Assembly: GCA_941918925.1 (NCBI GenBank)
Contig: OW799237.1
Span: 70,239,626 to 70,303,625 of the forward strand
DNA from: Phyto melanocephala
Taxonomy: Eukaryota > Arthropoda > Insecta > Diptera > Rhinophoridae
Length of the DNA stretch: 64,000 bases
Direction of reading: 5' to 3'
Each line of letters opens with the position of its first letter. Position 1 is the stretch's first letter. Of the stretch, positions 33,928 through 47,667 are shown piece after piece. Under the pieces are notes generated by a model, which saw nothing but the letters and a program-made list of their open reading frames with translations, ran no database searches and was not told the DNA's origin. A program made the position numbers and the translations under genes.

Positions 33928-34880
33928 TTGTATACCCTTTACCTGTCGTACACAATGGTATATATAGCTTTGTCATTCCGTTTGTAATTTCTACAATTTT
34001 CCTTTCCGACCCCATAATTTCTGAAAGCTTATGAATAGAGGAGTCGATTAAGCCATGACCGTCTGCCCGTGTGTTTGTTGAAATCAACTTTTAGAAGCAA
34101 CCACATGTTCCTCAGATCTGTGTATGGTATAAATCATTTAGAAATATCCGGGAATGTATCGCTATTGAAATTTAGCATAATCACCCCATAACTTTTTGAG
34201 ATATGAGCAAATAAACACGACTGCCTCTGTTTTTTCCCATATTTTTGCCACCAAAATTAAAATTTTTCAGCCATGCTACTATTTGTAGATATATGTCTCT
34301 AAAGATATTCGTGAACAATTTTGGATAAAGCGTGCTCTAATCGGTAAAGTTATAGGCAAAAAAATTTTTTTTTAAATATATATTCCAAAACTTTACAAAC
34401 GAAAACCGAGAGTCAATATTGGTATCATCTGAAAGGACTTGACTAGCGCAATATAAGCACTATAAAAAAATTAAAATTTATGTTGGCCGCCACTACAAAA
34501 TGGCGGACAATAAATATATACTTATATGGGTAAAATCTTGTATTTTAAAATGTAACCCCCTCAATATTGGTATCAAATGAAAGTGCTTGACCAGTAGAAT
34601 ACAGTAAATTATTAAAAAAATTAAAATCCAAGATGGCGCCTAAGACAAAATGCCGTATAAAATTTTTTAACCCCATCAATATGGGTATAAAATGATTGAC
34701 TAGTAGAATACAGTTAACTACGTTAAAAATCAAGGATGGCGTCGTAAATAATAATAAGGAAAAATGGCGTATAACATGAAATATAGGTTAAGCTACGATG
34801 TGGGATTATACCTACATATGTACATGATGGTGAAGGGTATTATCAGATTCGGCACGCCGTATAAAGCACTCTTACTTGTT
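33928..34880 (+). mobile_element. HINE element F, head to tail with G
   Basis: Starts TTGTATACCCTTTACC directly after the ACTTGTT end of G. Core sequence as in D (GCTTTGTCATTCCGTTTG, TTCCTCAGATCTGTGTATGG), with the second-subfamily GATGGCG repeats. It ends GGTATTATCAGATTCGGC...CTTACTTGTT. Confidence 0.78.
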
Positions 34881-35801
34881 TTAATTAGGTTTTAGTGCGT
34901 AAGATTTTTGTTTCAAGGCGACTCGAGAGATAATGATTTCGTAACAAAGAAAACATTGGCCATTCCGTAAAACTAAAGTCAAAATTTGGATATATCCCTA
35001 ATCTATATGACATTTTTGATTGGAAAAAAAACACGAAAACTTTAAAAAACTGCTTTAATTCTGGAACGTATTTATTAGAAAGCAGTCAAAAAAAATATTA
35101 AATTTGCGTCGGTTTTTCCAGTACCATTTACAACTCAAACCGTGGATAGAGTGTATGTTAAATTAATTTTAATTTTGTGTAAAAATTTTCGACAAATTCT
35201 TTTTAAATGGAAAACGTTTTAGCATCGAATTTTTCACATGCTAATAATCAATTTTTTTTTTATTTACAAACCGTATTCATAAATTGTTGGTGCATTGACA
35301 TAATGTCATAATTTTCAAAAAATTGTTTATTGTAAATTTTGTATACCTTTTAAAAATTTTGAAAAATTAAGACGTTATGACAATACGACACTTGGAACAA
35401 CTTTTGAATTCACCATATTTGTATAATAAGATCTAAACGTTGTGTTATATAGAAATTAAATAAAGTGAAGTATTTATTAAAGCCATGTTCACATTTGGCA
35501 AATACTTGGTCAAATAAACGTGAGCACCATTTTTTTTTTTTTTTAACTAATAATTTAGTGCTGGGATTTTTCTTAAACTTGATATTGCAAGATTTTATTA
35601 ATTACGAAAATCTTTATTTATTAGGGAATAAAGGAATACATTTAAGTGGTTCGTCTATTTCGCAGAATATTTTCCTAATGTGAACATATCTTTTGTAAAC
35701 GGTTTTAAAAAAAAAACAAATGACAAACTTTAAAGAAACTTTTCGAAACAATTCTTTCATAACGGTATTTTCTTAAATTGTTTTTTAATTATTATAGTGT
35801 A
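34881..35801. other. No gene recognised
   Basis: AT-rich DNA; the 72-codon frame at 35465-35683 crosses a T run and shows no motif. Confidence 0.4.
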
Positions 35802-36668
35802 CTAGCCAAACCCGGCGCGCGTTGCTACGCCCCTTAATGAATCGAAATGCATTCTGAATTTTTATTGAATATCAAGTACAAAAACCTAAAAATTATAATT
35901 TTTTTCATAGGCGTGGCATTGCCCACTTTTCTAATCACGAAATTGTAAAGTCATAAAAGCTCAATATGTGTGCAAAGTTTCAGAAGAATCGGACCAGTGC
36001 AAGTACCTTAAAATTATAATTGTTTTTATGGGCGTGGTCCTGCCCACTTTTCTAATCACGAAATTGTAAAGTTATAACAGCTCAATATGTGTGCAAAGTT
36101 TCAGAATAATCGGTCCAGTGCAAGTACCTCAAAATTATACCTTTTTTTTATGGGCGTGGCACTGCCCACTTTTCTAATCACGAAATTGTTTAGTCATGAC
36201 AGTTCGATATGTGTGCAAAGTTTCAGAAAAATTGGTCTGGTGCAAGTACCTCAAAATTATAAACTTTTTTTATGGGCGTGGCCCTGCCCACTTTTCTAAT
36301 CACGAAAATATATAGATATGACAGCTTAGTATGTGTGCAAAGTTTCAGAGAAATCGGTCCAGTGCAAGTACCTCAAAATTAAAAAATTTTTAGGGGCGTG
36401 GCCCCGCCCACTTTTCTTATCACGAAATTATTAAGTCATGACAGCTCGATATGTGTGCAAAGTTTCAGAAAAATCGGTCAAGTGCAAGTAGCTAAAACTG
36501 ATAACTAATTTTTATGGGCGTGGCCCCGCCCACTTTTTTCCATCCATAAACACTCCCTGGTATGTGTACAACAACTTGCCAAAGTTTGAGTCCGATCGGT
36601 TTTACAGTTTCGGAGTCTATAGCTAACACACACACACACACACAGAGTTTCACTTTTATATATATAGA
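35802..36668 (-). mobile_element. Non-autonomous Helitron, copy 2
   Basis: On the minus strand it runs from TCTATATATATAAAAG to the terminal CTAG, with the GCGT/ACGC hairpin just inside, between A and T. It contains a (CA)n run near its TC end (36626-36645) and about seven tandem units of roughly 120 bp between 35880 and 36540. Longest of the three copies. Confidence 0.8.
35880..36540. repeat. About seven 115-120 bp tandem repeats in the Helitron
   Basis: Each unit carries GGGCGTGG, CCCACTTTTCTAATCACGAA, GTCATGACAGCTC, ATATGTGTGCAAAGTTTCAG and AATCGGTCCAGTGCAAGTAC. Units differ by point changes. Copies 1 and 3 of the element have about three and two to three units, so the number varies between insertions. 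Confidence 0.85.
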
Positions 36669-37750
36669 TAATTTAAAAGATTCCTATTATAAGTAACTAT
36701 AGCTATAGGTTTTTTTTTCTAATAAGTATTTTGTTGTTCGGATTGGAGTTCAACATGTAGTGTGATTATTGATAATTTTATATTATTTACTTAGTTTACT
36801 TAGGCGCGAAAATTTTACAGTGGATACTATGCCGAACTTGGAATACCTGGGGAACTCGAACTGGACATCCATAAGGCGTTACATTGAGGGGACTGGGTTC
36901 TTGGACTAGTCCGTTATTTTTGGGAAAATATGTTTATGGTTTTTGTTTGGGAATTCCGTTTTCCATATGGAGCGCACAACATGCCAACTGGGCATAAGTG
37001 CATACCTGTCATGGGTTTGGGCTTTTATATCCCTCCTTTTCAACCTAACCCTAACCTAACCTAGTGTCCCTAAATGGATAGATTGTAAACAGAAATGCTA
37101 AATCAAAAAAAAAATATAGTGACCAATACTTTATATAATTCGGTTTTGAATTAGTAAAGGTATGTGTTTCGTCACACACGTATTGTTGAATTTTAGAAAC
37201 GTACTTAACTCTATCTGATAAAAACAATTAATGGCGTCAAGCAAAGGGTGCAGTGAAGTTTGCAGCAAATCATTACAACGCCACGTCTATAGTTGCCAGA
37301 CCAGATCATAGTATTATAGAAAATTAAAAAAATTATCAATAGTTACTTCTATTATTTTTAACACAACTGTTTGCTTCATATTTGTTACTAATTTGTAATT
37401 CAATCAAAACATGTTTTTAAGCTATTTTTTTAACAAAATATTTACATACATACATACGTATACATACCTAAGTATGTAGTTGTTAACTTTTAAATTAAAA
37501 ACAACATACATATACACAAGGTGGCAAAAGTCTGCGTACAAGTGTTTATAAAATATTGAATTACTTTGTGTATATTCAATAGCAATTCAAACAAATAAAT
37601 TTACAATATTTATTTATTTCTGGCTGGAGTTGATTTTATTTTTTAACTTCAAAACAAAGAGATTTAATATTTTCTAATTGTGATATACATGAAAGTTTGT
37701 AAAAAAAGTTAATTAAATTAATTTACTTTATAAATATTAAACGTTTAGCG
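36669..37750. other. No gene; short CCTAA stretch and ATAC microsatellite
   Basis: 37042-37064 reads as CCTAA/CCCTAA pentamers and hexamers, the end of a moderately GC-rich stretch (36790-37065) that may be a dispersed repeat. (CATA)n lies near 37445. No ORF of note. Confidence 0.45.
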
Positions 37751-38942
37751 TTATTATACCCTTCACACGACAGTGTAAAGGATATATATGTATGTATAGG
37801 TTTGTCATTCAGAGCGAAATTTTTACAATATTCATTTCCGACCCCATAAAGTATATTTTTTGAAAGCTTGTAAAAAGTAGTCGCTTAATCATAATCCGTC
37901 TGTTCGTGTGTATGTTGAAATCAACTTTTTGAAGCCCCCCGACATTACCAAGACTCGTGTAAGGTATCAAAATATCAGAAATATTCGAGAGCAAATTGGT
38001 ATTTGATATTAGCATAATCGCCCTTTAACTATCTGAGTTATGAGCAAATAAACACGACTGCCTCTGTTTTTTCGTTTATTTTTGTTACAAAAATTAAAAT
38101 TTTCCAGCCCTATGATAATTTATAGACACGTTACTATTTATAAATTTAGTATACCTCTGAAGATACTCATGAAAAGTTTTGGACAAATTGGTCACTAATC
38201 GGCAAAGTTATAGGCAAAAATTATTTTTAAATAAATATATATTTCTTTTTTTAAATATATCAAAATTTTTTGAACTCCTAGATAATTTTTGAATACGCTT
38301 AAGATACCAAATTATACGCCGTAATCTCAGAAATTATTTCTAAATAAAAACTAATAAATCGCTTTAAAACTAACTGAGACAAAAGCACCAATCTACAACT
38401 GCTTGTGTTTTTCCTAAAATTTACAAACGAAAATATATATTTTTCAGTTTCTATATAACCAACAGAGCCAATATGGGGATCAAAAGAAGAGCTTGCGTAT
38501 TAAAATATAGATCGATATGAAAAAAAAAATCAAGATGGCGTCCTAGATTAAATTGCAAATATATGGGCCAAATATAGTAGTTACGACATTGTCCCCTTTA
38601 AGCTCCACAAAATTAGTATCAAAAAAAGCGCTCGACCACAACAATGTAGTAAACTATACAAAAGTGTTATATCCAAGATGGCGTCTGAAACAAAATGACG
38701 GAACAAATTTTTTAACCCCAACAATACGGGTATCAAATGAAAGGGCTTGACTAGTAGAATACATTTTACTGTGTAAAAATTTAAAATCAAAGATGGCGTC
38801 GGAAATAATAAGGAAAATAGGATATTGCATGAAATCCAAAATCCAGGCTAAGCTTCGATGTGGTCATCATACCTAAGTATGTACACAACGGTGAAGGGTA
38901 TTATCAGAATCGGCACGGCCGAACGTAGTGCTCTTGCTTGTT
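37751..38942 (+). mobile_element. HINE element E (second subfamily, complete)
   Basis: Starts TTATTATACCCTTCACAC, core GACCCCATAAAGTATATTTT and GTCTGTTCGTGTG, and a 3' half made of four or so related lines. Each line has GGTATCAAA, AGAATACA and AAGATGGCGTC. It ends GGCACGGCCGAACG...CTTGCTTGTT. It lacks the tRNA-like module of subfamily one. Confidence 0.78.
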
Positions 38943-40508
38943 CATAATATAAAGTTGTAAGCTGACGCTGGTACATTTTCCTCAAAGGAATTTACATACA
39001 TACATATACATAAAAAGTGAGCAGCTTATTAGTTAGCACACTGTTACTCTCTATGAATAACACAGCTCATTTACAATCGTCTTTATTTCAGAGAAAGTTA
39101 CAAGCAAAAATTATATCACTATTAATATTAAGGAAAACGTATCTAGTACTGTGAAGCACGGTGTCGGTGTAATAATAACAGCGGGATTCGGCAGCTAAAT
39201 TTCATTGGATTAGCAGTGAATAAGCAAGATATTAATATTTTTTATCTAGCACTTTAGAGAAAGTCAATTTAACTTTCTGCTATATATTAATACTTTATTC
39301 TTTTGTTTTTTAGGCACTAAGCTCGTGTTTGCAAACTTTTTCCACATACTGTACGCATTTTGATACCATAGTAAGGTGTTTTGTAAGCAAAAGCTTTTTT
39401 ACTATTTATAATTAATACATTTTGATTCTTAGCAATTTATGTTTGTTCAAATGTTTTTTTGCAGTTCAAATTTCTCACAAACAAAAAAAAAAGCAGTTCA
39501 AAATAACACGTATGTATTTAACGAAGAGTTAGGTCAATAACCAGCTGTCCGAATACATTTTTCAACTTTTAAAAGCTGGCATATTTTAAAAAATGAAGAT
39601 AATATTAATATTGTCAACTTAGCATTTGTTAAAAAAAACATTTCAGTGAATTTAACATTATGTAACCGCGTACTTACTTATTTATTTTTATAATAAACAC
39701 GAGATTAGATTGTATCACATAATATACCCTACAGCACACATGTACAATATCGAACTATTTGTGTAAACGTGTATTATTATACATTAGTCATTCTAAGTTT
39801 TAATATAGATTTTCATCTGTTTAAGGAGTGCTTGGCGTTGGCACTAAGATCATATACATTTCGAGCTTAGCATTTAGATAAGCCTTTTTTATATTTTCTA
39901 TAAAAACTTATTTAAAGTAATTTTTTATACAAATATTTAAACGTAAGTTTTCGGTCGGAAGTACGCCTTAAATAGAAGCTAAGATTAAAAGTGGTCTGAC
40001 CGCAAATATTTATTAGTCAGCAAAGAACTTAAAACTCTAATTGTAGGAGAACATTTGTACGGAAACTGGTAAAATCATGAACTGATTACAACTTAAAATC
40101 AATGGGTTTTCTTCTTCATCGTAATATGTACTTAAAAATTCATTCATACCTTATAGTGGGTACAAAACTATTTTTTTTATGTTAAAAATAACTTCACAAG
40201 CCTATAATACCCTTACAAACCATGATAGTGTAGGGTATTATAAATACTTTATTTTACTTTTCAATACTACCCAGCAAAATAAAATGGGGGTTTAGCTGAT
40301 AATAAAGTACATAATTCTATTTAAGAGAAAATACTAATGATTTTAAAATTAGCGTGTCTTTTGAGGGAACGTTTAAATAAATATATTAATGAACTGCACA
40401 CCATTTTTATGAGTACATAGAACTTTTGAAAATTTGGTGAAAAGGGATATTTCATCAATTGATGTTTGTTTTCATGAATTATTTAAGATATTTTTTATGA
40501 TGTTATAG
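38943..40508. other. No gene; HINE-like hairpin at 40205
   Basis: AT-rich DNA. 40205-40246 is a hairpin TAATACCCT...AGGGTATTA that resembles fused HINE ends. No supportable coding sequence. Confidence 0.4.
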
Positions 40509-41156
40509 CATGTTTCCACGGCAACGATATTCGTAATTCGATGTCTTATTTATAATTCAAAGCCTTATTACGAACCGAATCACATAATTTTCCCATGCAA
40601 AATTTGCAAAGCAATTTACTATTTTTGTAGGTAATTCATTTAGAATTACCACACGAATTATAATAAAAACAGTGTCTTCTCTAATCTTTATCGGTAGTTT
40701 ATCATTTCTAGCTGTTAAAAAAAATCAAAGCAAAGGGAAAAGCAAAAGAAAAATTCATATACATAAATACATATATAAAAAATGGAAGCAACAAAGAAAA
40801 TTTTTAAGAAAGTTGTTGTGTCTAGAAGATTATTGGGCACATCAAAATTATTGGATGAGACGAAATTGTCTTTAGAGTTATTGCTGGCTGCAATAGTCCC
40901 ATTTGCTTGCACTTTTTCTATTTTCTGGCAAAAAAAAAAAATAATGATATTATTTGCATATATTTCTTATAAATTTACAATATTATTACTATTGTTACTT
41001 ACTTTTTGCCTCCATTGATAAAATAATTATAATTTTCTATATAAAATTTTATATTTCTTAATGTCCACCGCCAAAAAACAAAACGATAATTTAAATAAAA
41101 AAAGAACGAAGAAGAACTGTCAAATCAAATTAACAATACTATGTCGTGGAAACAGC
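40509..41156. repeat. Possible inverted-repeat element
   Basis: TGTTTCCACGGCA (40511-40523) and its inverted partner ending CGTGGAAACA (41145-41154), with CGTAATTCG-type motifs just inside on the left and just outside on the right. Frames on both strands at about 40670-41018 show no domain. No target duplication seen. Confidence 0.35.
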
Positions 41157-44100
41157 GTAATTCACATAAGTAATTTAAAGAGCGAATTAAGTTATTGAAT
41201 TACATTTATTTTGAAACTCATTATTTATGACAAATATTTTTTACGTTTAGGAAGTCATTTAGAATGAATTAGATAATACCTTAATTTTTCGCAAGAAATT
41301 GAAAATTTCGCATATAAAACAAACTAGCAACCTATAGCGGTACTCAAACTTCACTCCAACTATATTCTTATTGTCTAATAATTTCAAAGAGCAAAAGATT
41401 GTAGCCAATTCGTACAAAATATATGTATACCGGAAACATAGAATACTGAAAAATATTTATATTTTTCTTAATCAAATACAAACATTATTTTGCACTAAAT
41501 TAAAATTTTCACGTATGAAGTAATTTGGTATTTATAAAATTTAAATAAATAAAGCGAAAATAATAGTTTATATATACTTAGCAATAGGTTTACGTTTAAT
41601 TCATTTAATTTATTTTAATAAGATGTATTTTGGCTATGTTTCAATTATAAAATTTCACTGGGCAATACTGTAGACCAAAAACGTCATCTGACGGGAAATT
41701 ATGCGCAGGTCGTAATCTTAATTTTTATCATTTTTGCTCAGCACTACTTTAGTTATTTTTACTGAGTATGTACATATAAGTATATATGTACGTATGTATC
41801 TGTTTTCTAATCAAATCAAATTGAAGTTTTTTTTTTTGTGTTAAACAGGTAGACCTTGCCCAACACCAAGGTTACGTTCCACGATAATAACTTTTATAGT
41901 TAAATGATGTTAACCGATAAAAAAAAATAACAAATATTAAAAGAGCTTATTTAACTAAGCACAAACATTAAGGTACATATCTACATATATATTTTGTAAA
42001 GCACACCACCTTACAAATACTTTGTGTAAAATTTAATTTTTTAACTTAAAAAAAATTAAAGTTATTTATTCTTCATTACATGAGTAATTTAAAAACGTTA
42101 ATACTAAGCACTGCACATTTTTTGTTTTTGACATGTATTCTTTAAGATTTATTTAAGATTTTGATCGACTTTTATGCACAAGTTTTTTTGCGTGAATTTT
42201 CTTTTTCCCGTAACAAAGCACATGTAAAATTTTTACTTAAAGCGATCGTTCGGATTTAAAAAAAATACATTAATATAAAGTTTGCTGAGTGAAAAGTAAA
42301 TATGGCGAACAATACCATTGTTTGTAATTGAAAATTTTCATTTACAATTACATCAAACTATTAACTATTTTTAGCGCTGGTTAGGTTAGGTAAGGTAGAA
42401 CAGGCAGCTGTTGTGCAGCTCACTTGGGTCCATTATATTGATCCCTTTGTGATACCTGAATAGAAAAGTAAGAATAGAATAGAAAGGAAGCAGACAAGTC
42501 CAGAGTCTCTTTTTAGCGTAATTAAGACCTCAAAATTTTTTTTCTTTAAACCTCTTGCCATTTTAAAAATATTTGCAATACAAAATTTATTTAAATTTTT
42601 TTACGTATATTTTAAAGACAGAACCAACAAGAGTAAATATTTTATTTACAACTGAACTACATACATACAAACATGAAAAAAATGTAGCTATAAAATTTAA
42701 ATTTATTATATCACGTTGGGTTCTTTTTAATCAATATTGAGCCATAGAGTATTAAATATAATGCTTTTCAAAGGAACTAAAGAAACTATTTTTTATGATG
42801 TTGGAAAAAGCTGACCACATAAGGACATCAGCAAACATTGACAAAAAAAGGCTAACAATTTTTGTTAAATTTAATAGCTTATTTTATGTATGTAAAACAT
42901 CACAGTAAACATTTTAATCAAATATTGTTTAAATGTGAAATATATATATGTACTTGCCATGGAAGATAATAAAAAATATTTAAATTTAAAGAGCACTCAA
43001 TTGTATTTTCTTTTTGATAATAACAATTAAGACTAGTTCATGAATATGCCTTGATACCAGCTCCAATGGTATCGATTTTTGGAGATGGAGGAGATGGAAG
43101 CTTAGCACACAAAGATTAAAGATTATAGATGCTAACGTTTAAAATATTTCATAAAATTTATTTTCTCTATATAGAAGGTGCCTCGCCAAGTATTATTTTC
43201 AAGCTGGTTTTTAGCTTTACTGTGCAATATAGTATTATAATAACCAACATGAATTGCGAAGATTTAAAAGTAGGCAATCGTTCAAGCCGTTCTCCGATTT
43301 AACAAAGATTTAAAAAAGCGGGCGCGGTTAATATTATTTCGGCAAAGACGTGAGTTGGGTTTTGACAAATATTTAAAAACAAAAATTGCGAACGTTGGCT
43401 AGTGATGCGATTATCAAAGAACGACATTTGATTTTTATTTATATAGAAGTTGTTCGTAATGGTATATTTAAGAGATGCAAACTGATTTTCTTTAAAATTT
43501 AATTAACAGAAATCTTCTAATCCTTTGATAATTTGTTTGCTACGATAGTAAAAAAAAAATAAAAACTTAAATGTGAATCATTTTTATTTTGGCTTAAGTT
43601 TATTTATTCTGTTAATTTTATAATTCATATTAAATTAAACTGCAATCATTTTTAGGAATATTCTTTTATTATTATTTCCGATAATCACATTAAAATTTAA
43701 TATATAAAAGTTCAAATAAAATATTAATATATTTACTTATAATAAAAAATAAAAAATACGTGCCTTCAATTTAACAAAAATATTTTTTTTATTTGCCGTT
43801 TTTTTAATAATTTTATCCATATTTATAGTATTTTGATCATTTTTAATTTATAAAAAAATCAAACCAATTTTTTTTAGAAGTAGAAAAATTCTGATTATAT
43901 TAGCTCTAAAAAGACTATTGTAAGAATAAATAATAATCATTTACCTACATTAAGCTATAAAAACACATTTCCATATACATGCATAGGTCTACTTACATAC
44001 CTCCATACATAATAAAAAGCATGTGTAGTAACTACATAAGTACATACATATGTATTTAAAAGCAGAATTTTTGACAAGTAGGAAAGATTCTAAATAATAT

Positions 44101-46204
44101 AACCATTACCATTTCATAATAAAACAAATTTAAGAAAAAGTATTTGCGTAGTTTTTAATTATTTGTCTTTAGTGGATTTATGAATAAAAGTATTATGTAT
44201 TAGTTGTCCATAGAAAAGAACGAAAATACCTACACAGCTTTTAAACAAAACAATATAAAATTTTTTTGTGTTCACTAACTTACCCAAAAAAAAAAAATTA
44301 TAAAATATATCTTCATAAATTTGCGTATTATTTAAAATTTTTAACTTCTTTACTTCAAGATTATAAAAGTTGTACCGTGTTACCCTTGCTTTTTGGTAAT
44401 AATTTTATTTTTTTTTTTTTGGTAAATAATTGTTGTAAAGCATTATAAAACTAAATGTACCAAATAAACATTGCTAACATGCTTGTTGGCATGTAGACAG
44501 ACGGCACACGTAATAAAGCTTTGACTGTATATTCCTTTTGAAGCTTTCTTTCGTTACCACTTGCGGACTTACCTTAATTAATTTATATTTACATATTAGT
44601 CACATTTAATTTAAATATATATTATATTTATTATTTCTTGTTCACTTTATTTAAAATAACGTTAAATTTTTACGACACACTTTAACTTTGTTGTCGTTTG
44701 TAAACAATTACAAATTATGTCATTTTAAATCAGCTGCCGGCCAAAAAAAAGTTGTATTTTATGTTACCAGACTTGTTGTACTGTAATGGCGCAGAGTTGC
44801 AGAAAAAAGTACTTTGCGTTTTGTTATTGAAGAGAATATTAATATATAATATATATAATACTTATATTAAACAGCTTAAATTAATCGTAATTAATTGGTC
44901 CTAACTCGTCAAATAGCTTGAAAACGTTAAACTGAAGCTAGTTTTTAATACAAAACCAAATTCGTTAAGAAATTTCCTAAAAGTCCATTTAGTAGTAAAA
45001 ATCGATATCAAATATTCGTTTACAAGGCACATTAAACAAGGTAGCGTCAATAGCCTTATGATCATTAGCTATTCGTTTTCAAATGTCATATATTCCTTGT
45101 TTTCTTTCATAAATTCCAATTGTCATACCTCTAAATTTCAATGACCTACGGTTTGTTTGTTTAATTCAAAAAATGTCTAGATTTTTTCAAATTTTTACTA
45201 GATTTTATTTGAATGCTCTCGTTTACACACAAGCTAGTGAACAAGAATAAAAATTTAGAGAGTAAAGTAAAAATACTTTTACAGAATATTTTTTTTTTCT
45301 ATTAAAAACAAATAAATAGAAGTAACATTACCAATTATCCTTTTAGAATAATATGTTGCGATTTTAATAATCTTTGTCATTTAATTGACTTTTCTGTTAG
45401 TGTTAATATTATTAAGAGAAATATCATAGTGTTTTTAAATTCGTAATTGTAATATATTTCTGTCACTTTATTTTAATAGTCTGTAAGGATTTATTCCATA
45501 GACTAACTTAAATGAATAAAATAAATAAAAAAAAAATCAATTGAGAAAATATATTAAAAAAGGAATATTCCACAACAAACTAAATAAATATATGAAATCA
45601 GTACTGTACATTTTATAGTGCACTCAATATTCATTCTAAATTCTTATGTATGTATGTGTTTATTTGCATAGGCATATATTAACCAAATTAAAAAATTACT
45701 GCCTGTTTATCGACATGCGGACGAAAATTTTATTCTTAAAAATATATTGAAAAAAAAACATACATATATTTAATTTTTGTTATTGTTTTCAAAATATTAA
45801 GAAGAATGAAAATTTTATTCGCATATACCAAATTTACCAAATCGCGTAATTTTCAAATTTTAAAATATTATATGAATTTTCATTCATAGGAATATGCCTT
45901 GTTGAGGATACAAAATTTAAGTTAAGAAAAAAAATTAAATTAATTAATTGAAATTGATGATGGGAAAATACAAATTCATACTCTGAAACTTTAAAAGAGT
46001 AGAATATGCAATATAAATTGTTTTTTAAAATCGAATCGTTTTAAACCGGTGGGATAATTTTCAATCAATTTAAATTTTGATTATTAAATATCAATATTAT
46101 CCATAAAAATTTAGATTAGATTATAAATAGCAAATAATTATAGAGTAGCAATTAGCTTAAGGCATATTTATCCTTAGGTAGTCTTAATTCGTTAATTATA
46201 TTCT
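41157..46204. other. Long AT-rich stretch without a recognised gene
   Basis: About 5 kb with no ORF longer than 60 codons bearing a motif. A TTAGG-containing dispersed repeat occurs at 42378-42465 (GGTTAGGTTAGG, then CAGCTCACTTGGGTCCATT and TTTGTGATACC). Short CATAC and TATG runs occur near 41770 and 43980. ATATGCCTTG half-ends of the MITE at 46832 appear near 43050 and 45893. Confidence 0.5.
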
Positions 46205-47100
46205 TCCACGAGATTGTAAAAAGGTATCAATTAGTTTGTCATTCCTTTATAATTTATACAATATTCATTTGCGACCCTACAAAGAATATGTATTCTAAAT
46301 CCTTATAGATAAATTGATTTAGCTGGGTTTGCCTTGCCTTGTGTATAGTAAAATTAGCATTTTGAAGCCCACACATATACTTTAGACTCTAATATGGTAT
46401 CAACTTATCAGATTTGCTTAAATAACTTTCTGAGATATGGACAAGTAAACGCGACTGTCTGTTTTTGCCATATTTTTTACTAAAAAAAATTAAAAATTTT
46501 TCTGTCCTAGGATAATTTATAGACACGTTTGGGATATGCCTCTAGATATATTTGCAAAAATGTTTGAACAAATCCGTCACAAAGTGGCAAATTTGCCAGC
46601 AAAAAGTATTTATTTATTATTATTTATATATATTTTTTAATATCATTTATATATTATTATTTAAATATTTTTTTAATATAATTTTTTAATATCAATTTTT
46701 TATATATTATTTATTATTATCATTAAAATATTTTTTTAATGTCAACATTTTCAAGTTCCTAAGTAATTTTTGGATAAGTTAAAGATACCAAATTATATGC
46801 CGATTTTTTTCAGTTTCAATATATTGGTACCCAAGGCATATTTATTCATCAGGTAATTGCAGTTCGGAGATAATTTTTTGTTTATAGTTTTCATATATGA
46901 AGTTTGACATTTGAAATAAATTAGAAAAGATAAAAAATTGTTTTTTATTTATGCATTTTGACAGCATAAAATAAGTGTTGAATAAAATAATCAGCTGGCG
47001 AATCAAGAGTACCTGATGAATAAATATGCCTTGATTGGTACCAATTGAAAAGGTTTGACTAGTAAAATACACTTCACTTCAATTGTCAAAATCCATAAAC
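46205..47100 (+). mobile_element. Degenerate HINE element I
   Basis: Recognisable lines: AGTTTGTCATTCC, GCGACCCTACAAAG, TGAGATATGGACAAGTAAAC, GATAATTTATAGACACG, GGTTTGACTAGTAAAATACA. Both termini are badly decayed and an AT-rich expansion lies at 46608-46740. A CAAGG-ended MITE is inserted at 46832. Confidence 0.55.
46832..47033. mobile_element. CAAGG-ended MITE, copy 1
   Basis: Perfect inverted ends CAAGGCATATTTATTCATCA (about 23 bp), 202 bp long, flanked by ATTGGTACC on both sides (46823-46831, 47034-47042). The repeat is 9 bp, or 8 bp if an extra C belongs to the element. Two related insertions are at 48844 and 54460. Most compatible with hAT; Mutator cannot be excluded. Confidence 0.8.
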
Positions 47101-47667
47101 AAAAAAAACAAAAAATAATTATCTCTCTTCCTTACAAAAAATACAAGCAAAAAATTCCATCCAAAGTTAAGTATGTACATATATATATTAGGTTTATAAT
47201 TATCTTATAACTCATAATACCGCCTCATAACGAATGATTTTCTCAGATACCTGTCAGTCAATTCTGTTAAAAGGTGCAACACAGTTTTTTCACATTATCA
47301 AAATCGGCGTAGCTACAAATTTTTTTCTGAGAGGGCAAAAGCGGTTTAATTTATTATTAATATTATATGTATTAATTTATAAGTAAATTAAATGTAAATA
47401 CGTAGTTTGTTTTTATCATAAAAGCTTGAACACCTTACATTACACATTACTTTTTTAGAAAGTTAAGACTCATATGCAAGTATATTTAAGAGAGCCTAAG
47501 TTTATGTTATTGTAAGTTGCATTAGAATAATGAGACATCGTATCCAGGGATGCCAGTTTGGTCTGATAAAATTTGGTAGATATGTTTAACTTAAGAACAA
47601 CTTGGTATGTTGGATGGTTTGTCTGAATGTTTTTATTATTATTTATTTATTTATTTACGAAAACTTA

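Noticed and set aside
40672..41018. Overlapping frames on both strands (60-78 codons)
   Set aside because: No recognisable domain, AT-rich ends, probable interior of an inverted-repeat element.
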